Shown: positions 44,101 to 53,100 of the stretch, one piece after another
How positions within the stretch are numbered: the stretch's first letter is position 1
Layout of the letters: each line of letters opens with the position of its first letter
NCBI GenBank assembly: GCA_038380435.1
Contig: JAWZYU010000034.1
Coordinates: forward strand, 41,788,901-41,852,900
DNA from: Ryuthela nishihirai
Taxonomy: Eukaryota; Arthropoda; Arachnida; Araneae; Heptathelidae
Direction: 5' to 3'
Length of the DNA stretch: 64,000 nucleotides
Notes under the pieces: model-generated
What the model saw: the letters and a program-made list of their open reading frames with translations, nothing else
Told to the model about the DNA's origin: nothing
Databases searched by the model: none
Program-made: the position numbers and the translations under genes

Positions 44101-47100
44101 CTAGTGGAAAATACGAGACGAATCTTCGGTCGCGCACGGGAAGGAAATCTCGGTTCAAGGTGGATTTTTCTGACACTCTTGGCGGGCCACAAAAAACTCT
44201 TAGCGGGCCGCTATTTGCCCACCCCTGCTCTAAATCATAGGTTCTCAACCTTTTATGCTTCATGTACCCCCTGGAAATGTGTATATAACTGGCGTACCCT
44301 TGTATAGGTAGATAAAACTATAGTTATAGATGAACAATTAGAATAAAATAAAACATATATATATACACATTAAATTTTGTATTCATAAATTACATATATC
44401 AGTAAACACAAAAAATGACAATTTTGCACAGCAGTGTTGCCAACTTAGCGACTTTGTTTCTAGATCTAGTGACTTTTGAGCTCTCACGGCGTACCCCATG
44501 TTGAGAACCCCTGCTCTAAATAATCGCTCCTTTTTTTATTTTAGTTTGATATGATTGTTGTTCTGTATACCATTAGCTGTTGATAAAAAAAAAATACCCC
44601 CTCAAGCAGCTGCTTGCCACAGAGGTCTGACAGGAGCCTGTCAGTTTATACGCCATAGTAGAAGGTCTGTGAGGATGGCAGGACCTCGGCAAAAAAATAA
44701 CACACACATCCATACCTTATCCAGGGCTTGAACCCAGGTCCCTTAGATCAGTAGCCAAGTGTGCTAACCACCTGGCCATGGAATGGCTAGCATCATGACA
44801 ATCAACTAACATTTCTCAAGACCACTGATGGGTGAACTGTGGCCCATAATAATATTTCATCCAGCCCATGAAGTATTTGTGAACCCAATAAAAAAATTAA
44901 GACATTTTAGCATTTATATTCTCATTAATACATATTTAGTCTGTATTAAATTTAAATCTTTCTTGACGTGACTCAAATAATAATTTAAAAAAAGGACAAA
45001 TTTTTTTATGGCATGGCACTTAATAGTTCGCAACCAATAATAGTTCGCATTGCTACTGGCCTGTAAATTAAAAGTTCACTCACCACTACTCTAGACTGTT
45101 GTGAGTTATGTGTTTGCACACTATACCCAAGTGACTAACAAAGAATAACAGGATTATTTTTAATACCTGTCTGATAATGCTAAATTAAGAGTCCAGACTT
45201 GCTAAAACTGTCATATAAGTTTTGTGCATTTGTCAATTTTAATATTGCTAATAAATTATAAGCTTTACATATTTTATGTATACTTTTTATCTTTTTTTAG
45301 GTTCGCTTTGGAGGGCCTGATAGTCTCAGGATCTTTTTTAATTGGTTTTATTGGTGTGTTAATATTGGAGCCTTTGTAGCAATTGGAGGTATTTCTTATA
45401 TACAACAAACAATTGATTTTCATTGGGGTTATGGAATTCCTTCTGTCTGCTTACTTGTAGCTACAATGTTGTTTTTAATAGCTTATCCTTTATATGTCAA
45501 GCAACCACCTACTGGAAGTGTAATTACAAGAGTCTTGGCCATATTAAAAGAGGCTTGGAAATCAAATCATCGTTTGAAATCATTAAGGAATCTCAATGAC
45601 GACAATACAAGGTTGGTGTTAGATATAGATCAGAGTTTTTAAAAATATACACTTTGTACTTCAGCTAGGAACATTTATTACTGGATTATATTTCTAATGT
45701 ACTTCTTAAATAAGGGCAGGGGTTGGCTCAGTTGGTAGCACAACAGATTCATTATTTACAGTTCCCAGATTTGAGTCCCACCTGGGGCAACATTGAAATT
45801 TATCACCACTAAACCTTCACCTGTTATCAGTCAGAAAAGGGACACCAATGGGCTTGGAAAGGCTGCTATTTATTGGATTAGACATGAATCCATGGCATAG
45901 TGTGCAGGAAACCCATACCCTGTGCACATTAAAGAACACACTGGATGGCCTTTACAGGATACTTCCATCTGTTTTAACAGCTGCCCAATGGGTACCCTTT
46001 CCTGGTTCTTGGGTCCTCATGATCTGTCATTTAGCCCATTGTGTCCAAAAAAGTGCCACTCAGAAATAAACTACCCAAATGAAATACATGTAGTTCCCAT
46101 TAATTATATCTGAGAAATATGTCTCAAGACTACTGTTTTTTAATCCTTTTGTGGTCAAGTAACAACTATTTGCCTGTCAGTTTACACTCTTGACAGGTCA
46201 TGCAACAATTAATTGTCGCTGGGCTTTTAACATATTATGCACCGGTTCTGTGCATCATATTGTTATGTGTATAACGATAAGCCAATTCCCAAGAGATGCC
46301 AAAAGCTACTAGCAATAATCACTAGTACTTTTCAACATCTCTTGGGAATTATTCTGAGCTTTAGCTTTCCTTAGATGTGAGTAAATGTCGTGCAAATCTT
46401 GGAAATTTAGAGATGTGAACTAAAAACTTGATCTTTGATGGGTTGAGGAGGGACAATTCCAGGAGATTTGGATATTGAAAATATAACATAAATGCATGCA
46501 AAACCTTTGATTTATAAAATATAGTTATATTAGATTATTTATATAGATCACCACATTGGAACACCAGTAGGAAGCAAAAATAGACCCATTATTGTAGAAT
46601 TTCTATGATTTCATAAGAAATCAGAAGTATTTCATACTAGCAATAAATCAAAAAGTTCACCACAAGCAGGGAACATTTGTGAGCCCTGATTGTATGATTT
46701 TTTATGTATTATATATTATATATATTCAGGGAACATTTGTGAGCAGAACTGTTGTCTTAAGTTGAACTCTTTGCCCTTAAAAATTATTTTCTTGCTTTCT
46801 TTGGTATTTTTCTAACTGTTATTATTACTTTTTTATATAAATGTCAGAAGTTTTGTTTGTGATTGTTTATATGTCTCACTTTTAATGCCAAAATGCATCA
46901 CTTTAATTAACTCCTTTAATTATGCCAGTGTTTTTTTAAATTGATAATACTGAACTCCAACAGCAGGCTTATATGCGAAATATTTCTAAATTTATCATGA
47001 GTACTACAATTTTAAGTTTGCTTTAAAGATTTGATTGTCATTTTACTAAATTTAATAATATATACATACCTTTAGATCTATCCAGGTTTCAAACAGTAAT

Positions 47101-50100
47101 CCATCTTGGTTAGATATGGCAAAAGTGAGATATGGTGGAAAATTCCATGAAGCTGCAGTAGAAGATGTAAAATCTTTATGTACTGTATTTATTGTTTTTG
47201 CAGCCCTTATTCCATATTGGCTGCTTTATTTTCAGGTAAGCTTCATTGAGTAATTTGTTTATTTTGCTTCTATATTTTCAGTTTTTTTTATGTATTATAT
47301 ATTATATATATATATATTTCTAATTTAAGCTTGTGTGGTAAAATAATACACCTTGCATTAAATATGATTTAATAAATAATATGGGTTTCAATTCTTCATT
47401 AGAGAAATTTAGTAGTTTTATTTCATACATCAGTTAGTTTTTTTTTTTTTTTCAAAATTTTGAGCAATGGCCTTTTAATATGCTTTAATTATTTTTGAGT
47501 TTAAAATGTCTCTTATCCTATATTTAATATGCCTTCAATTTTCATGCTTAATACATTAAAATATTTATTTCAGATGCAAACAACCTTTCAAGCTCAAGGC
47601 TTACACATGAAGTTATCTTCTCAAACCAACTGCAGCCGTAATAATATCACAAACGGAGAAAAAGAATTTTCTGTGAGTTGATTTAGATTTGATTATTTAG
47701 TAAGGTTTTTCCCGTAGAAAAATAAATAAATAAATACCCCCTCAAGCAGCTGCTTGCCACAGAGGTCTGACAGGAGCCTGCCAGTAGAAACCATAAATTT
47801 TTAATCTGTAAATAATCGAATTTCAGTAAAGTCTAAGTTGACAATGTAAAACAAAAGATGGATGGCAAATAAGCAAATACACATCCTTAAATTGAAGAAA
47901 TTTTTAAACCTTTTTGTTTATCTGTCAAGGAAGGAATTAAATTTAGAGGAAAAATTGTTTTCAGCTGGGTGAGATATGAACCGAATCAGCTCAGGACAAT
48001 TTTCCCTCTAAATTTAATATTGACGTTAAACTAAAAGTGATGCCTTCCTTGGCAAATATACATTCATAAGCAGATAAGAGTTACTTCCATTTTAGGTTAA
48101 TGGAAAATCAGTTTTCATAATATGTGATGTATAAATCAAGTTTTTATAAGTTTTACTGGAAAAATATTAAAAAGAAACCAAATAGAGATCTGGGTTAAAT
48201 CTATAAAATATTTTATTATTTATTTATATCAATGTGACTAGTATTAAGAATTATTATAAATCAACACAAATTAAAAGATTCATTTTCCGAACTTATGAAA
48301 AAAACTATGTTTAAGTGATATGATTGCTAACTAAGAAGAAGAATAGAAAATTTTTTCAATAGATTTCATCTCATTATAATTACCCAAATGCTTGACTACT
48401 CAATCTCAAAGGGGTGGAAGTGGCTCAGTTGGTAGCGCACCAGGGTCATAATCTGTAGTTCCCAAGTTCGAGTCCCATATGGGCCAGTGTTGAGATTTAT
48501 CTCACAGAACTCCCATCCTGCCCTCAGTCAATAGGAGGCACCAATGATTTTGGAAAGGCCACCATCTGTCAAATGGTATGTTAAGCCATGGGCCTGTGTG
48601 CAGGGGAGCCATAGCCTGTGTACGTTAACAAACACCCTGAATGGCCTTGATGGAAGGCTATCATCTGTCTCCCAACAGCTATCCAGGAGGTCCCCTCCCC
48701 CAACCTTCTCTTAGCCTTTGGGGTCCTTGTGACCTGGCCATTTAGCTCATTTGTGTGTAAAAAAGTGCTGCTCGGAGGTAAAACAACATAACCCAATCCC
48801 AAATTTTGCACATGGGTTTCCCTGTTCCACCCTATGTTGCATTAAAAATTCAACTCCTGCCTGTAATGCAATCTAAAATCTCGTCACTTTTATTTTCTGA
48901 CAATTTTTTTTTTTATTTTATGAATTGGAAATTTTCATTTAATACTTATCCCCTCCCCACATCTAAAACCACACAATACATGATTGCCCATTCCAAAATT
49001 TGTCCTATGATTTCTCCATTTTTCATGTTGCATTAAAAAAACAATTCTTTTTTTAATAGAAACTGAGTTTAAATTTAAGACCATTATTATTTTTGCATTT
49101 CAATTAATCTTTTAAATTTCCATGAGAAAGTTGTGAGTGTTTGATGTAGCATGACAGTGGTCATTTTTTCATGTAGCACTTCAATGTGATAATTTTTCAT
49201 TTCCACATTATGTTCTTTAAGACTAGCAAAAATTATGGCCAGTGGGCAGTTGCAATATTATCTTTAAAATAGAAGTTGACAAATGCTACAGAATAAGTCT
49301 TTATCCTTATAATTGCTATTGTAAACAGGATAAAGAATAATGGAATTTGTTTATTGTTTACTATGCCCACTATTTTTACACAGTAATTGATAATCTCAGC
49401 ATTACCTTAGACCTTTAAATGTCTATAAATCAATAAATATTTTTGTGGAAAAAATATCGCCAACATGCAAGATTCGAACCTTCATCTCTCTAGAAACATG
49501 CCAGAATATTCTAACCTGTTGAACTAATGCCGGCTCAGTCTTTTTTCCACTAATAATGACTATCACTCTTCCCTGTGAATTTTTGACACCTTCTTTTGGT
49601 TCCATCTATGATCTCGGATGGCAACTATTTCTTTTTAGTGCTCTGAGTATGATGGTAATAAATAATGTAGTCACATCACGCTATTTAGCATTATTCACAG
49701 AAAGAGTGATGGTCATTATTAGTGAAAGTCAGCATTAGTTCAACAGGTTAGACAGGTTACTTCTGAGCACATTCCCACAGGTTGAGAAACAATTTTTATA
49801 ATTTATTTTAAAAATTATTGTTCATAATGTTTAAAAATATTACTATTATTAGTTTTATAGTATAGATCTATACTGCTCAAAGTGGAAATCGCAACACCAA
49901 GAAGGAATGGAAGTAGAGATACGTAACAAGAGGCAATTGGCCATCATAGAGATGTAAAAATGATCAAAGTTTCACAGCGAATGGACACGTGACACTCAGC
50001 CAAGCCATGAATAAATACCGGGTGCTCATGAGCTCGTATCATAGCACAACTGACAGTGAGGTTGGAGTTCATGCTGTGAAAATGTTTGGAACATGCCTTG

Positions 50101-53100
50101 GAGACACAGTGGAGACCCTTACGTGCAATTGATACCTTTCTTCGAATCGTCAATATGCAAGAGCTTGGATTAAGTCTTCGAGCGATCACTGCATGCATGT
50201 GGTGCATATCATGGAACATCAAATGACACAAAGAACAGGTACAGGACCAGCATGCCACACCACAAGCATGCTCCCTAGGAGGGCCATTCATGTGTCCTAC
50301 TCTCTAGGTAAGCATTCTGACATGTATCTAGAGTGTTGTGGGTCCAGATCCTGCACCGTCAACAATAATTTTTTTCCACATAAGTATTTTTTTAATTTTA
50401 TATATACAGGTAATCTTTGTATTTACTATGGACTGATTTTTATTCATCAATAACACTTAAGCATGAGTGACTTCCTCATTAACATCTGATTCATTAGCCT
50501 TTCCTGATTATAGATGATGCAAGATATGCTATATTCAGTGAAAGATATAAAAGTCGCATTGTGGAAACAAATTATCAGCTGATGGTTGATTTCGTGTTTA
50601 GAGCATTCTGGCATGTATCTAGAGAGTTATGGGTTTGAATCCCACACCATCAGCAATAATTTTTTCCACATAAGTATTTATTGAATTCTGTATTTACGGG
50701 TAATCTGTATATTTACTATGGATTGATTTTATTTTCCTTATAGTTATATAACATATGAAAAAAATTGTTATAATTAACTACAAAATGTTTTTTTTTCTGT
50801 AGATTCCAGCAGCATGGCTTACATTGTTTGATGTAATTTTCCTCATAATTTTTATACCACTTATGGATAGAGTGATATATCCATGGCTTGATAAACGTGG
50901 AATTCGAATACCTATGCTCACTCGAATTAACCTTGGCATGATTTTTGCTGCATTGTCTATGTTTGTAGCTGGTGGAGTAGAAACATACCGTTTAAATTTA
51001 ATTTCCAAGAAGTAAGTATTACATCTGTATGTAGGGTACTTGGCTGATTAAAATCTGAAGTTAGAAAAGTAGTTAAATGTTAAGAATTTAGGTTTTGGAT
51101 TCATTTTAGTTTATATCATTATTTGTTGCATTCTTTTTTTTTCTTTGTGCAGATTAAAGCAAGTTTTAATGCATAACTTTGCACTAAAAGGTCTTTAAAT
51201 GCCAATTTAATAATTTTAATGCTTTCTTTATTTGCTTACTTTTTATGATATGTTTCAAAAATCAAATCTTCTAAAGACATTTATATAAAATAATGTTTCA
51301 AAATATATTTACAATTTGAAATTTCATCTAAATTTTTTAACATTCATTTACACTTCACTGAGAAATGCAAGTAGCCAACTTAATTTTTGGTCAGTATGTT
51401 GTGCAAGGTGCTGTAAAATTTTCTAAGCAAAGGGAAAAGAGAAAGGTTCATACTTCCCCAAAGTATGTTTTATCTTTCCCTTATTTTTACTTAAATGGCA
51501 TTTTCCTCTAAATGTTGGTGTTCAAAATAAGTACACCACAGGCTTAAAAGGTTAAAGAATACTATTGTAGGTTTTGTTCTTGGCAACATTAAGATTTTCT
51601 TGATTCTTTCTCTACCCTTAGTGTGGAAGGAGATACAAATGGGTTTGCAAAAACTTCCATTCATCAGATGAGAATCAAGTCATGGTTCTTTATGCATAAA
51701 TAAATAAAAAATAAATACCCCCTCAAGCAGCTGATTGCCACAGAGGTCTAACAGGAGCATGCCAACTTATATGCCATAGCAGAAGGTCTGAGAGGATAGC
51801 AGGACCTCAGCAGAAAAATGACAGAAACATCCATGCCTTACTTGGGGCTCAAACCCAGATCCTTTTGATCAGTAGCCAAGTGCGCTAATCACTCAGCCAT
51901 GGGACGGCCTTTATGCATAGCAACCATAGGGGGGGGGGGGGGAAACCAAACAGCTACTTGGCAGAGGTCTGCTAGGAATCTGTCAGTATAATACACCATT
52001 GGAGAAGATTTGTGAGGAGGACAAGACCTCAGCAAAAAGACAATGGAAAAAAATTCATGCCTTATCCAAGTATTGAATCCAGGTTCATTTGATTAGTAGC
52101 CAGTCCACTAACCACTTAATCACTGGGATAGGTTTGACCATGGTTCAATTAGGCAGCTGCAAAAGACCCTGTGACCCACTTTTCAGTGAAAAAAATAACT
52201 CTGTGATGAAGGATTGGGGAGGAACAAAATATAGTGAAAATGGTGAGAACAAGATAAGACATTAGGTACATTAAATTTATTTGATTTTTTCGCAAATAGC
52301 ACAAAAGATATCATCCAAATTAATGGGATACTAATTTTGATGGGATCTATTCCTGGCCTACCAGTGGGCTGTGAACCATACTTTGAGAATTACTGATTTA
52401 AAGAACACTTTTTATGAACATAATAAGAAGCTTCTATTTGCTCCTAATTGCTGTAAAGGTTCTTTTACCAACAATGCACTGAAGATTGAAATCCTTGCAA
52501 CCTGTTTTGCATACTGTGCAGCAAAATAAAAGCCACTCAATGATGCAAAAGCAAAATTCTCAGCTGCATTTCTGAACGTAATTCAGGATAAGTAAGTATT
52601 TGCACACTAGATTAAACTAGTTAGAACTTAGATTAAACTAGTAGAGTTGGGTTGGATTGTTTTACCTCTGAGCAGGGGGTGGCTCAGTCAGTAGCGTGTC
52701 AGACTCGTAATCTGTAGTTCCAGGTTCGAGTCCCAGCTGGGTCAGCATTGAGCTTTATCTCCGCCAAACTCCACACTCTTCCCACGGTCAGTAGGGGATA
52801 CCGATGGGCTTGGAAAGGTTGCCATCCATCAGATGGGATGTTACGATGTCCCCGTGTGTTGGAGAGCCATACCCTGTGCGCATTAAAGAAAACGCTGGAT
52901 GGCCTTGATGGGAGGCTACCATCTGTCTCCCAACAGCTGTTCCAGTGGGTTCCCTCCCCCCAACCTTCTCTATAGGTAAAACAACCCAACCCAAAACCTC
53001 TGAGCAGCACTTTTTTGCATACCCTAGGCTAAATGGCCAAGTCACAAGGACCCCAAAGGCTCAGAGAAGGTTGGGGGAGGGGACCCACTGGAGCAACTGT

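Larger units (their letters stand above)
38148..45300. other. Transporter intron 1 (7.2 kb)
   Basis: Filled largely by mobile DNA: Penelope-like dimer, satellite, LINE fragment, piggyBac-type remnant, duplicated exon 2 edge, SINEs and hAT MITEs, each listed separately. Residual AT-rich stretches (39643-39744, 40111-40692, 42846-43469, 43663-43887) show nothing recognisable apart from TA microsatellites near 40132 and 40281. Confidence 0.8.

Noticed and set aside
49944..50291. 115-codon minus-strand frame, similar to a plus-strand frame at 8672-8923
   Set aside because: Both are antisense translations of the N-terminal region of the same Tc1 family, so the resemblance comes from the transposon.
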